DNA of 55,122 nucleotides from Actinomycetota bacterium (GTDB taxonomy: Bacteria; Actinomycetota; Thermoleophilia; Solirubrobacterales; 70-9): contig JAFDWG010000001.1 of NCBI GenBank assembly GCA_018268605.1, forward strand, positions 1 to 55,122, given 5' to 3'. Position numbers and translations under genes: made by a program. The notes beneath the pieces were generated by a model. The model did not search any database. It was not told where the DNA came from and was given only the letters and a program-made list of their open reading frames with translations. Positions 14,468 through 23,350 of this stretch are shown one piece after another (the first letter of the stretch is position 1; each line of letters starts with the position of its first letter).

Positions 14468-16261
14468 ATGTCCACCCTGGAGACTCCGGCGCAGGCCGAG
14501 GGCGAACGTCTCGACGGCGTCCTGATGGCGATCATCGCCAACCGGTTCAACGCTGTCGTCCGCGAGATGACGAGCACCTTGCTGCGCGCGGGGCGCTCGG
14601 CGGTGCTCACCATCGCGCGTGATTTCTCCTGCTCGATCGTGACCTCCGAGGACGAGCTGCTGGCCGCCACCGAGGGGATCCCGGTCCACGTGTTCGGTGC
14701 GCACCTGCAGTCCGCGCAGCTGAACCGGGTCTATGCCGGCGACATCCACGACGGGGACGCCTTCCTCGACAACGACCCTTACACCGGGAACACGCATCAC
14801 GCGGACCACACCATCCTCGTGCCCGTCTTCCATGAGGGTGAGCACGTGTTCACGGCGGTGGCCAAGGCGCACATGGCCGATCTCGGCAACAGCCAGCCGA
14901 CCCAGTACATGCCGTTCGCGAAAGACATCTACGAAGAGGGTGCGCTGAACTTCCCCTGCATCCGGATCCAGCAGGAACGGCAGGACGTGGCCGAGATCAT
15001 CCGCATGTGTCGGCGCCGGATCCGCGTGCCGGATCAATGGTACGGCGACTACCTCGCCACGCTCGGCGCGGCCCGGACCGGCGAGAGGCGGATCAAGGAG
15101 ATCCTCGACAAGTACGGAGTCCCGTTGATCAGGCAGTTCGTCGGCGAGTGGTTCGACTACTCGGAGAGGATGGCCGCCGACTCGATCAAGACCGTCCCGG
15201 CGGGCGAGTACGTCCGTCACGGGCAGCATGACCGCTTCGGTCCCTATGACCCGATCAAGATCAAGTCCGTGATCAAGGTCGACCCGAAGGCCGAGCGCAT
15301 CGAGGTCGACCTCACCGAGAACCCCGACTGCGTCGAAGCGGGCCTGAACCTGTCGGAGGCGACCACCACCGCCTGCGCGCTGACCGGTGTACTCCACAAC
15401 CTGGATCCGGCGATCCCGAAGAATTCGGGAGCCTTCCGGAGGATCAAGGTGAAACTGCGCGAGAACTGTGTGACCGGGATCCCGCAGCACCCGCGGTCCT
15501 GTTCGGTGGCGACCACCAACGTCGCCGACCGCCTGGTGAACATCACCGGCGCGGCCTTCGAGCAGGCCGGTGAGGAGTGGGGGATCGCCGAGGGTGGGCT
15601 CGGCATGAACATCGGCTACGGGGTCATCTCGGGCGTCGACTTCCGTACCGACGAGCCCTACGTCAACCAGCTCTGTATCGGCAACAACGGGGGCCCGGCC
15701 ACCTTCGAGAACGACGGCTGGCTCACCTACACGCTGCCGGTGGTCTCCGGCCACATGTACCGCGATTCGGTCGAGATCGACGAGCAGAAGTATCCGGTGG
15801 AATTCCACAGCACGAAGCTCGTGGTCGACTCGGGCGGCGCCGGCAGGACGCGCGGCGGGGCGGGGATCGAGATCATCGTCGGTGCCCGCGGCAAGCCGAT
15901 GCGGATCATCTGGTCGGGCGACTGCCACGAAACCCGGCCCAAAGGCGTACACGACGGCCTCGAAGGCGGCGGGCCCAGGACCGCCATCCGCGAGGCCGAC
16001 GGGACCGAGCGCGAGCTCGAGCCGCTCGGCGAGCACGTGGTCGAGCCGGGGACGTTCATCATCGGCCGCGAATGCGGCGGCGGCGGTTTCGGCGACCCGG
16101 TCGACCGTGAGCCGGAGCGCGTCCTCGCCGACGTCCGTGAAAAGTGGATCTCCCCCGAGGCCGCCCGCGAGATCTACCGCGTCGCCCTCGCATACGACGA
16201 GGAGTCGGGGAGGACGGTCCTCGACGAGGAGGGCACCCGGCAACTGAGAGCCGAGGAGTAG
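14468..16261 (+). CDS. hyuB: Hydantoinase/oxoprolinase subunit B
   Basis: 597 aa, the HyuB partner of the preceding HyuA. Family blocks seen are NRFNAVVREMTSTLLRAGRS, ARDFSCSIVT, DNDPYTGNTHHADHTILVPVF with the metal-type His/Asp cluster (about residues 98-118), and the Gly-rich C-terminal GGGGFGDPVDREPE. HyuB carries the active site that receives the activated intermediate. Its spacing from hyuA indicates one operon, which probably continues into the LuxR-PBP gene. Confidence 0.92.
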   Translation: MSTLETPAQAEGERLDGVLMAIIANRFNAVVREMTSTLLRAGRSAVLTIARDFSCSIVTSEDELLAATEGIPVHVFGAHLQSAQLNRVYAGDIHDGDAFLDNDPYTGNTHHADHTILVPVFHEGEHVFTAVAKAHMADLGNSQPTQYMPFAKDIYEEGALNFPCIRIQQERQDVAEIIRMCRRRIRVPDQWYGDYLATLGAARTGERRIKEILDKYGVPLIRQFVGEWFDYSERMAADSIKTVPAGEYVRHGQHDRFGPYDPIKIKSVIKVDPKAERIEVDLTENPDCVEAGLNLSEATTTACALTGVLHNLDPAIPKNSGAFRRIKVKLRENCVTGIPQHPRSCSVATTNVADRLVNITGAAFEQAGEEWGIAEGGLGMNIGYGVISGVDFRTDEPYVNQLCIGNNGGPATFENDGWLTYTLPVVSGHMYRDSVEIDEQKYPVEFHSTKLVVDSGGAGRTRGGAGIEIIVGARGKPMRIIWSGDCHETRPKGVHDGLEGGGPRTAIREADGTERELEPLGEHVVEPGTFIIGRECGGGGFGDPVDREPERVLADVREKWISPEAAREIYRVALAYDEESGRTVLDEEGTRQLRAEE

Positions 16262-16350
16262 GCGGCCAACCTATCGCGATAGCCAAGCGTCCAATTGCGG
16301 ATCCGCCTTCCGGGGCACTTGCAGAAGCCGCCGTCCTCGACGAAGAGTCC

Positions 16351-18078
16351 GTGGTGGTCGATGACCGCGGCAAGGTGTTCGACGAGGCACCACTGCTGCT
16401 CGCCTACGGGCGGGCGGCAGTCGCGTATGACCTCGAGGACGCCCGGTTCCTCTTCGACCATCCGCGGCTCGGGTTTCTCCGGGTCCGGGTCGCCCGTCCG
16501 GCCGACTCGCCGACGGTCCGTGAGGTCAGTGTCCACGCTCCAGGGTCGCTGTTCGAGCTGACAAACCGCGAGATCCAGGTCCTCACCTTGATCGCCGGCG
16601 GGCTCGGCAACCGCGAGATCGGCGAAGCGCTCGGGGCAAAACCGAAGACCGTCGACACGCACGTCGCCCGGCTCTTGGAGAAGCTGGATCAGAGCTCCCG
16701 CGGCGGGGCCGCCGCAGTGGCCGTCGACCGCGGGCTCGTCTGCCTCCCGCTGCCGTCCAACTCGGCGACCTCACTCCTCGGGCTGACCGTCGGCCTGCTC
16801 CACCGCGCAGTCTCGACGAAGGCGTCCACGCCGGCCCTCGTCACGCAACGTGCCGAGCAGTTTCGACGTCCCGTCCGACGCCGGCCGCTGCTGATCGGCC
16901 GCATCCTGCCCACCGACGCCAACCTCGACGACACAGACGACATGCGGCGCGGGGGGGACCTGGCGATCGCCGAGATCAATGCTCGAGGCGGGATCCGGGG
17001 ACGGTTGCTCGAAGACGTCCCGGTACAGGCCGACATCTGGTCGCACGCGTCGATGATGGCGGCGGTCGATGAGCTTGGCGAGCAGGGGGTCGACGCGCTG
17101 GTATTCGGCTACTCGATGGATCGCTCGCAGATCCCGTCGCTGCTCGGACGGGCCGCATCGTTCGGCTTCCCCGTGTTGCATTCCTGCACCTCCTCGAAGG
17201 CGCTCGAGGTCGTACTCGACAACCCCTCCGAGGCCGGTTCGATCTTTCAGCTCTGCGGCGTCGACAGGCTCTATGGGGATCGCTTCGTCAGTTTCGTCTC
17301 CGGCCTCAGGGACAGTGGCCAGTGGACTCCCGGCGGCCGTCGCATCGCCGTCCTCGACGGCTACACCGGGATGTCGGTGTTCTCCGACGAGGCGGCGAAT
17401 GCCGCGCAGGATCGGGGTTGGGATGTTTCCAGGCTCCCTCCTTCGGTCCTCGAGATCGGCGGGCCCGAGATCGCCACCGAACTCGATACCCACGCGCCCG
17501 ATGCGCTCCTCCTGTCGACTTTCCTGGACGAGAGCCTTCTGCTGCGGGTCCTCGAACACGTCCGGGGGTGGGTGCCTCGCCCGCTCGTCTACGCCCTGTA
17601 CACCCCATCCCTCTCCGGATTCATCGAGCGCGCCGGGCCTCTGGCCGATGGGCTGGTCTGGTCCTCGCTGATCGGCCGCTACCACGACCGGATCGGCGGC
17701 GCGTTCTCCACCTCCTTCAAACGGGCCTATGGACGTACTCCAGGTATGTCACAGGCAGGAATCCAGTATGACGCGGTCGGTCTGCTCAGCCGAGCGTGGA
17801 GCCAGGTTTCGCACCCCCGCGATTTCGCCGCCGTCTGTGGGCGGCTGCGCGAGGGCGTCCACCGAGGAGTGGACGGCGTCTACTGGTTCGGCAGCCCGGG
17901 GCAAGGCGTACTCAGCTACCCCGACGAGACTCCGGATCCGTCGATCTCCCAAGCGCACCTCATCTTCCAGATCCAGGATGCCCAACATTGGGTCATCGCG
18001 CCGTCGCCTTTCGCCGAGGCTCCCTTCCGGTCACCGTCGAGCGCATCCGGCCGCATGCCTCCGCCGCGCCCGGAGTAG
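16351..18078 (+). CDS. LuxR-type HTH fused to a type I periplasmic-binding-protein domain
   Basis: About 575 aa. Residues ~70-130 are a LuxR/GerE HTH (LTNREIQVLTLIAGGLGNREIGEALGAKPKTV). Residues ~178-550 are a type I periplasmic-binding fold of the AmiC/UrtA/LivJ class (LLIGRILPT..., GGDLAIAEINARGGIRGR, VDALVFGYSM, RIAVLDGYTG, the DALLLSTF strand). There is no signal peptide or membrane segment, so the binding domain is cytoplasmic and probably acts as the ligand sensor. Start choice is weak: no ATG occurs in frame after hyuB, and GTG 16351 is the first plausible one. Lying between hyuAB and an ABC importer, it likely regulates both. Confidence 0.8.
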   Translation: MVVDDRGKVFDEAPLLLAYGRAAVAYDLEDARFLFDHPRLGFLRVRVARPADSPTVREVSVHAPGSLFELTNREIQVLTLIAGGLGNREIGEALGAKPKTVDTHVARLLEKLDQSSRGGAAAVAVDRGLVCLPLPSNSATSLLGLTVGLLHRAVSTKASTPALVTQRAEQFRRPVRRRPLLIGRILPTDANLDDTDDMRRGGDLAIAEINARGGIRGRLLEDVPVQADIWSHASMMAAVDELGEQGVDALVFGYSMDRSQIPSLLGRAASFGFPVLHSCTSSKALEVVLDNPSEAGSIFQLCGVDRLYGDRFVSFVSGLRDSGQWTPGGRRIAVLDGYTGMSVFSDEAANAAQDRGWDVSRLPPSVLEIGGPEIATELDTHAPDALLLSTFLDESLLLRVLEHVRGWVPRPLVYALYTPSLSGFIERAGPLADGLVWSSLIGRYHDRIGGAFSTSFKRAYGRTPGMSQAGIQYDAVGLLSRAWSQVSHPRDFAAVCGRLREGVHRGVDGVYWFGSPGQGVLSYPDETPDPSISQAHLIFQIQDAQHWVIAPSPFAEAPFRSPSSASGRMPPPRPE

Positions 18079-18198
18079 GTAATTCCACCGATAGATCGAC
18101 CGCACCGCGATCTCTAGGGTGCCCGAAATCGGTTGTCGTCAGCCTCGGCGACGACGTAAGCGGCGCGGCACCGCGCCCAGGGATCAGGAGGAGTATCG

Positions 18199-19278
18199 GT
18201 GGAAATCCGTCGTCTCAACAACAGTCGTTGGGGGCTCATGGCATTCATGGCAGTCCTGGCGTGTAGCTCGGCTATCGCGCTGACGGCCTGCGGAGGCGGT
18301 TCGAGCACCGGCTCCGGTACGTCCTCCGAAGGAGCGTCCGGCGAGACGACTTCCGGATCGTCCGGCGGTGCCGGCGGCTCGGGCTCGACCGAAGGCCTGA
18401 AGGTCGGGATGTTCATGGCGACGCCGACCAACAATTACGTCGTCTCGTTGGAAGACGCCGCGAAAGCGAAGGCGGCCGAATACGGCATGGACCTGACGAT
18501 CATCGGCTCCAACTTCGACGTCCAAGAACAGGTAAATCAGATGCAGCTGGCTCAGCAGCGCGACCAGTTCGAATATTGGATCGTGGCCGCGATCTCCGGT
18601 GACCAGGAGTGCGGTGCCGTCAAAGCGGCGATTGCCGCCGGGATTCCGGTCTACATCTTGACCGGCGAAATCTGTGGCACCGACGGGTCCGACTACGGTG
18701 CGCTCGGATTCGCCGGCGTGCAGACGCCGGAAGCCTACGAAGAGTGGGCTGAATACATCCTCGGAGAAAACGAACCCCAGGAATTCGCAGTCGTCACCGG
18801 ACCGGCGGAAAACGACAACACCCGCTACGCCGAAGAAGCCTTCGCGAAGGCGGAAGAAAAACACCCCGGGTTCGACAACGCCGGGATCCAGAACACCGAC
18901 TACACCACCGGCAAGGCGTTCCAGGTGACCCAGGACATCCTGCAGTCCCATCCCAACCTCGGGTTCATCGCCTCGAACTACGCGGGCATGACCGCCGGCG
19001 TGATCCAGGCGGTCAAGGCGGCGGGCAAGATCGGCAAGGTCAAGATCTACGACCTGCTTGGTGACAAGACCATCACCAAAGCGATCGAAAAGGGGGAAGT
19101 GGCGGCCACGCTGCCGGGCCTTCCCGCCTCCGAGGCAGAACACGCGATCGAAAGCGTCGCCAAAGCTGCCGAAGGCGAAAAGGTCGAACCGAGTTACAAC
19201 CCGCTGGTCGAGTTGAAGATCAAGGGCGGTCCGTTCGTCACCAAGGCGAACGTCGCGGAATTCGAACCGCAGTACTGA
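18199..19278 (+). CDS. ABC sugar-type substrate-binding lipoprotein (RbsB-like)
   Basis: 359 aa. A signal peptide ends in the lipobox LTAC (Cys about 32), followed by a Gly/Ser/Thr-rich linker to about residue 70 and then a type I periplasmic-binding fold (GLKVGMFMATPTNNYVVSLEDAAKAKA). It captures solute outside the membrane for the ATPase and permease downstream. GTG 18199 follows a strong AGGAGGAG. Although the binding fold is sugar-type, such systems also carry other solutes, and the hydantoinase context suggests a cyclic amide. Glu codons are mostly GAA, unlike nearly all neighbours, suggesting high expression. Confidence 0.9.
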   Translation: MEIRRLNNSRWGLMAFMAVLACSSAIALTACGGGSSTGSGTSSEGASGETTSGSSGGAGGSGSTEGLKVGMFMATPTNNYVVSLEDAAKAKAAEYGMDLTIIGSNFDVQEQVNQMQLAQQRDQFEYWIVAAISGDQECGAVKAAIAAGIPVYILTGEICGTDGSDYGALGFAGVQTPEAYEEWAEYILGENEPQEFAVVTGPAENDNTRYAEEAFAKAEEKHPGFDNAGIQNTDYTTGKAFQVTQDILQSHPNLGFIASNYAGMTAGVIQAVKAAGKIGKVKIYDLLGDKTITKAIEKGEVAATLPGLPASEAEHAIESVAKAAEGEKVEPSYNPLVELKIKGGPFVTKANVAEFEPQY

Positions 19279-19282
19279 GTTC

Positions 19283-20848
19283 ATGGTGCCCGAGGCCACA
19301 GTTGCCGATCGCGAGACCGCGGTGCGTTGCACCGCGGTCTCGCGATCTTTCGGCCACACCAAGGCCGTGGTCGATGTCGACCTGAGCGTCCGGCGGGGTG
19401 AGATCCACGCGCTGGTCGGAGCCAACGGCGCCGGCAAGTCGACCCTGCTTGGCATGCTCAGCGGCCGGATCGCACCAAGCGACGGTGACCTCCAGATCTT
19501 CGGTCGCAAGCTCCAGGGCGGAAGACCGCGGGAATCGCGGGCCGCATCGATCGCGATCGTCTATCAGGAGCTGACCATCGTGCCGCTGCTTTCGGCCGCC
19601 GCCAACGTCTTCCTCGGCGAGGAGCTCGGGCACGGCGGTGCGATCGAGGAGCGGCGGATGCAGCGGCGCTTCGCGGAGCTGTGCCGCGAATTCGAAGTGG
19701 AGATCGACGGCACAACGGTCGCCGGCGAGCTGACCGTGGCGACCCAGCAGCTGCTCGAGATCATGCGGGCGGTCCAGCGTCAAACCAAGCTGCTGCTCCT
19801 CGACGAGCCGACGGCATCGCTCTCCCATCGCGAGCGCGACTTCCTGCTCGGCCTGATGCGACGCCTGCGTGACGACGGGGTGACCATCATCTTCGTCAGC
19901 CACAACCTTGACGAGGTCATCGCCGTCAGCGACACGGTCACCGTGATGCGCAACGCGCGGAAGATCGAGACGGCCCCCGTGGGTCGGTGGACCAAATCCG
20001 ACCTCGTCGAAGCGATGACGGGCGAGGCGCCTGCCAGGGTGTCGCGGGAGCGGCGGGCGCCGCGAGGTGAGGTGGTCCTCGAGGCTTCGGACGTGAGCCT
20101 TCCCGGTGCGCTGGTCGACATCTCGCTCGATGTCCGGGCGGGCGAGGTATTGGGTCTGGCCGGCCTGGTCGGCTCGGGTCGCACCAGCCTGCTGCGCTCC
20201 TTGGCCGGACTGGAGCCCGCCTCGTCCGGCACCTTGAAGATCCGCGGGAAGGATCGACCGTGGCCGCGCTCTCCGCGCCAGGCATTGCGCAAGCTCGACA
20301 TCGCGCTGTTGCCGGAGGACCGCAAGGGCCAGGGTCTCGTTCTCGGGATGAGCGTGCCCGACAACGTCACGATGACCGACCTCGGCACTGTCTCCCGCGG
20401 CGGGCTCGTCAACGATCGCGCGCAGTTGGCGAAGGCGCGAGCGTTGATGGAGCCGTTTCGCCTCAACCGCAAGGTCGACCGCTATCCCGTGAGCGAGCTT
20501 TCGGGTGGCGGCCAACAGAAGGTGGTCCTGGCGAAATACCTGAACCAGAACCCGAGCGTGATGCTGGTCGACGAGCCGACCCGCGGTATCGACGTCGCCG
20601 CGAAGGTCGAGGTTCTGAATGCCGTGCGTGAGTTCGCGCAGCGCGGCAAGGCCGTGATCCTCACCAGCTCGGAGATCGAGGAGGTGCTCGACGTGAGCGA
20701 CCGCATCTTGGTGATCGTCGCCGGTCGCGTCGGCGGTGAATTCGAGATGGATTCGGAATCTCCCGGCGTGCGTGACGTCCTCGACCTTGCCTTCGAGTTG
20801 GACGACCCGACAGCACCCGTAACCAGCAGATCCGCGGAGGAATCATGA
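19283..20848 (+). CDS. ABC sugar-type importer ATPase, two domains (RbsA-like)
   Basis: 521 aa with two nucleotide-binding domains. The first has Walker A GANGAGKST and the Walker B region LLLLDEPTASLS. The second has GLVGSGRTS in place of a full Walker A, a signature LSGGGQQKVVLAKYL, and Walker B VMLVDEPTRGID. A degenerate second ATP site is common in this family. The ATG lies 4 nt after the upstream stop codon without a ribosome site. A 19-bp perfect hairpin covers codons 9-22, which could lower its expression relative to the binding protein. It ends in an ATGA overlap with the permease. Confidence 0.92.
   Translation: MVPEATVADRETAVRCTAVSRSFGHTKAVVDVDLSVRRGEIHALVGANGAGKSTLLGMLSGRIAPSDGDLQIFGRKLQGGRPRESRAASIAIVYQELTIVPLLSAAANVFLGEELGHGGAIEERRMQRRFAELCREFEVEIDGTTVAGELTVATQQLLEIMRAVQRQTKLLLLDEPTASLSHRERDFLLGLMRRLRDDGVTIIFVSHNLDEVIAVSDTVTVMRNARKIETAPVGRWTKSDLVEAMTGEAPARVSRERRAPRGEVVLEASDVSLPGALVDISLDVRAGEVLGLAGLVGSGRTSLLRSLAGLEPASSGTLKIRGKDRPWPRSPRQALRKLDIALLPEDRKGQGLVLGMSVPDNVTMTDLGTVSRGGLVNDRAQLAKARALMEPFRLNRKVDRYPVSELSGGGQQKVVLAKYLNQNPSVMLVDEPTRGIDVAAKVEVLNAVREFAQRGKAVILTSSEIEEVLDVSDRILVIVAGRVGGEFEMDSESPGVRDVLDLAFELDDPTAPVTSRSAEES
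19307..19350 (+). terminator. 19-bp perfect hairpin plus TTT inside the ATPase 5' end
   Basis: Positions 19307-19325 pair perfectly with 19329-19347 around a GTT loop, followed by TTTC. It lies 29-69 nt after the binding-protein stop codon and inside the first codons of the ATPase gene. It has the form of an intrinsic attenuator or mRNA-stabilising structure that would keep binding-protein mRNA in excess over ATPase and permease mRNA. Confidence 0.6.
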
Positions 20849-21846
20849 CCAACGGAACTTCAACCGAGACCATTCCGGTAGGCCCGACTCCCGCCGCCGA
20901 CGAGCGGCGTCTCGACGCCGTCCGGGTGGCCCAGAACTACGGGATCTACGCGGTCCTCGTGGTGATCGTGATCGTCGCGACCATCGTCTATTCCGGATTT
21001 CTCTCTCCGGACAACATCAAGCTCGTCCTCAGCCAGAACGCTCCGCTCGGGATCGTCGCCGTCGGCATGACGCTGGTCATCATCGGCGGCGGCTTCGACC
21101 TCTCCGTCGGAGCCATCTTCGCGGTGTCAGGTACCGCCGCGGCAATGATCGCCACCCACCACGGCGCGGCGGAGGGGTTCGTCGTCGGCGTCGCGCTGGG
21201 GCTGGTGTGCGGACTGATCAACGCCATCGTGATCACCCGGTTCCGCGTAAACCCCTTCGTCGCCACCCTGGGGTCGTCCTCGCTGTTCTCCGGTGTGATC
21301 ATGCTGATCTCGAACAGCAACCCGTTCTTCGTCGAAAAGACCAGCTTCACCTGGCTCGGCCAGACCAAGCTGCTCGGCGTCCAGCTGCCGACGATCCTGT
21401 TGGGGATCGTCTTCCTGCTCGGCTGGCTCGTCCTCAATCGCAGCGTCTATGGCCGGCGGGTGCTGGCCGTGGGCGGCAACCCCGAGGCGAGCCGCCTGGC
21501 CGGTGTACGCACGGACCTCGTCCAGGGTGGTACCTACGTGATCAGCGGCCTGTTGGCGGCCTTCGCCGGCGCGATCAGCGCCTCCCAGCTGTCGGTCGGA
21601 CAGGGCACCGCGGGCGGGACGATGGCGCTCCAGTCGATCGCCGTGGTGGTGATCGGCGGAACCTCGTTGCTGGGAGGGGAAGGGAGCATGACCCGGACGG
21701 CGGTCGGCCTCCTGATCCTGGCGACGCTGGACAACATCTTCTTCAGTCTCGCGGTCGACACCAACTGGCAGCTGATCAGTCAGGGGATCATCGTCATCGG
21801 TGCCGTCGCCCTCGATCAGCTCTTCCGTCGGATGAGGACGAAATGA
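20845..21846 (+). CDS. ABC sugar-type importer permease (RbsC-like)
   Basis: 333 aa with 8-10 membrane helices. Family features are the early GFLSPDNIKLVLSQNAPLGIVAVGMT helix, IIGGGFDLSVGAIFAVSG and, near the end, VVVIGGTSLLGGEGSM. It forms the membrane channel with the ATPase upstream, to which it is coupled by an ATGA overlap, and it overlaps the next SDR the same way. Confidence 0.92.
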   Translation: MTNGTSTETIPVGPTPAADERRLDAVRVAQNYGIYAVLVVIVIVATIVYSGFLSPDNIKLVLSQNAPLGIVAVGMTLVIIGGGFDLSVGAIFAVSGTAAAMIATHHGAAEGFVVGVALGLVCGLINAIVITRFRVNPFVATLGSSSLFSGVIMLISNSNPFFVEKTSFTWLGQTKLLGVQLPTILLGIVFLLGWLVLNRSVYGRRVLAVGGNPEASRLAGVRTDLVQGGTYVISGLLAAFAGAISASQLSVGQGTAGGTMALQSIAVVVIGGTSLLGGEGSMTRTAVGLLILATLDNIFFSLAVDTNWQLISQGIIVIGAVALDQLFRRMRTK

Positions 21847-22592
21847 CCGCCGCGAGAGGGGGCACCGGGCGCTTCGAAGGGCGCGTCGCCTTGGTCACGG
21901 GCGCCGCCGCCGGGCAGGGCGCCGCGACCGCGAGGCGCCTGATCGCCGAGGGCGCGGATGTGATCCTCGGCGACATCGAGGAGGGCCGGCAGGTCCGGCG
22001 TCGGACCGATGCCGAGGCCACGGTCGTCTTCGACGTCTGCGAGGAGGACGGATGGCAGCGGTTCGTCGCCGCGGCTTTGGATCGTCACGGACGGATCGAC
22101 GTCTTGATCAACAATGCCGGAGCCTACGAGCCGCGTCCGCTGGAGGAGACCGGCACCGAGCTGGCGATGCGGCTCTTCCGCACCAATCAGCTCGGACCGA
22201 TGCTCGGGATGGCAGCCGTGGCACCGGTGATGCGCCGGACCGGGGGAGGCTCCATCGTCAACATCTCCTCGACCGCGGGCCTGTTGGGAGCGGCCGGCAT
22301 CGCTGCCTACTCTGCGACCAAGTGGGCCCTGCGCGGTCTGTCCAAGGTCGCCGCGGCGGAGCTGGCCGACGATGGCATCCGGGTCAACTGCGTCCTGCCC
22401 GGATTGATAGATACCGCGATGGCCGGGCTGAACCGGCCCGCCTTCAACCGCGCGCAGATCGCGCGGACGCCGCTGCGGCGGATCGGCGCGGCAGAGGAGG
22501 TCGTCGCCGCGACCTGCTTCCTCGCCTCGGACGAAAGCAGCTACGTCACCGGCGCCGAGCTGGTCGTCGACGGAGGAGCCACCGTTGGCTGA
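21843..22592 (+). CDS. Short-chain dehydrogenase/reductase
   Basis: 249 aa. It has TGAAAGQG at the cofactor loop, LINNAGAYEPR, NISSTAGLLGAAGIAAYSATKWALRG (Ser/Tyr/Lys), NCVLPGLIDTAM and the end VVDGGATVG. ATG 21843 overlaps the permease stop codon (ATGA), so it belongs to the transporter operon and probably oxidises or reduces the imported compound or its product. The related SDR at 22585 overlaps its 3' end. Confidence 0.9.
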   Translation: MTAARGGTGRFEGRVALVTGAAAGQGAATARRLIAEGADVILGDIEEGRQVRRRTDAEATVVFDVCEEDGWQRFVAAALDRHGRIDVLINNAGAYEPRPLEETGTELAMRLFRTNQLGPMLGMAAVAPVMRRTGGGSIVNISSTAGLLGAAGIAAYSATKWALRGLSKVAAAELADDGIRVNCVLPGLIDTAMAGLNRPAFNRAQIARTPLRRIGAAEEVVAATCFLASDESSYVTGAELVVDGGATVG

Positions 22593-23328
22593 GCGCGAGG
22601 AGCGGATCGGCCGCCTGCACCGGCAGGTCGCGATCGTGACCGGCGGTGCGAGCGGCATCGGCCGGGCGATCGTCGAGCGTTTCGCCGAAGAGGGCGCCAT
22701 CGTCTACTGCCTCGACCTGGAGGTGGCGGTCCACGAACCGCCCCCGCGGGTCCGCGTGCGGCAGGCCGACGTGTCGCGCGCGTCTGATTGGACCGCGGTC
22801 GTCGAGGAGGCCATGGACGACTACGGCCGTGTCGACGTCCTGGTCAACAACGCGGGCATCGGCACGTGGGAGACGGCGACGGAGCTCTCCGAAGAAACCT
22901 GGCAGCGGGTGATCGACGTCCACCAGAAAGGTTCGTGGCTCGGCTTGCGGGAGGTGTTGCCGAAGATGGTCGCGCAGGGCGGCGGATCGGTCATCAACAT
23001 GTCCTCGATCTGCGGGCTCGTCGCCCGTCCCGAGGCGTTCGCCTATCACGCCGCCAAGGGCGCCCTCACCTCGATGACCCGCAACGCCGCGGTCACCTAT
23101 GCGCCCTCGGCGGTGCGGGTCAACGCGATCGCCCCCGGCTTCATCGTCACTCCACTGACCAACGTTCAGGACGCGGCGATCAACGACGAGTTCATCGCCC
23201 GCACCCCGCTCGGACATGCCGGCAGTCCGCTTGACATCGCCAACGGCGCGCTCTACCTCGCCTCTCACGAGTCACGTTTCGTGACCGGGATAACCCTCGC
23301 CATCGACGGCGGATATCTCGCCCAGTAG
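22585..23328 (+). CDS. Short-chain dehydrogenase/reductase
   Basis: 247 aa. It has TGGASGIG, LVNNAGIGTWE, NMSSICGLVARPEAFAYHAAKGAL (Ser/Tyr/Lys), NAIAPGFIVTPL and AIDGGYLAQ. It starts with TTG inside the end of the previous SDR gene (8-nt overlap); GGAGGAG lies 9-15 nt upstream. It is the second SDR of the importer operon, so the pair may act in succession or on stereoisomers. Confidence 0.88.
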   Translation: MAEREERIGRLHRQVAIVTGGASGIGRAIVERFAEEGAIVYCLDLEVAVHEPPPRVRVRQADVSRASDWTAVVEEAMDDYGRVDVLVNNAGIGTWETATELSEETWQRVIDVHQKGSWLGLREVLPKMVAQGGGSVINMSSICGLVARPEAFAYHAAKGALTSMTRNAAVTYAPSAVRVNAIAPGFIVTPLTNVQDAAINDEFIARTPLGHAGSPLDIANGALYLASHESRFVTGITLAIDGGYLAQ

Positions 23329-23350
23329 AAGCGGAACCGGAGAAGGAGCC

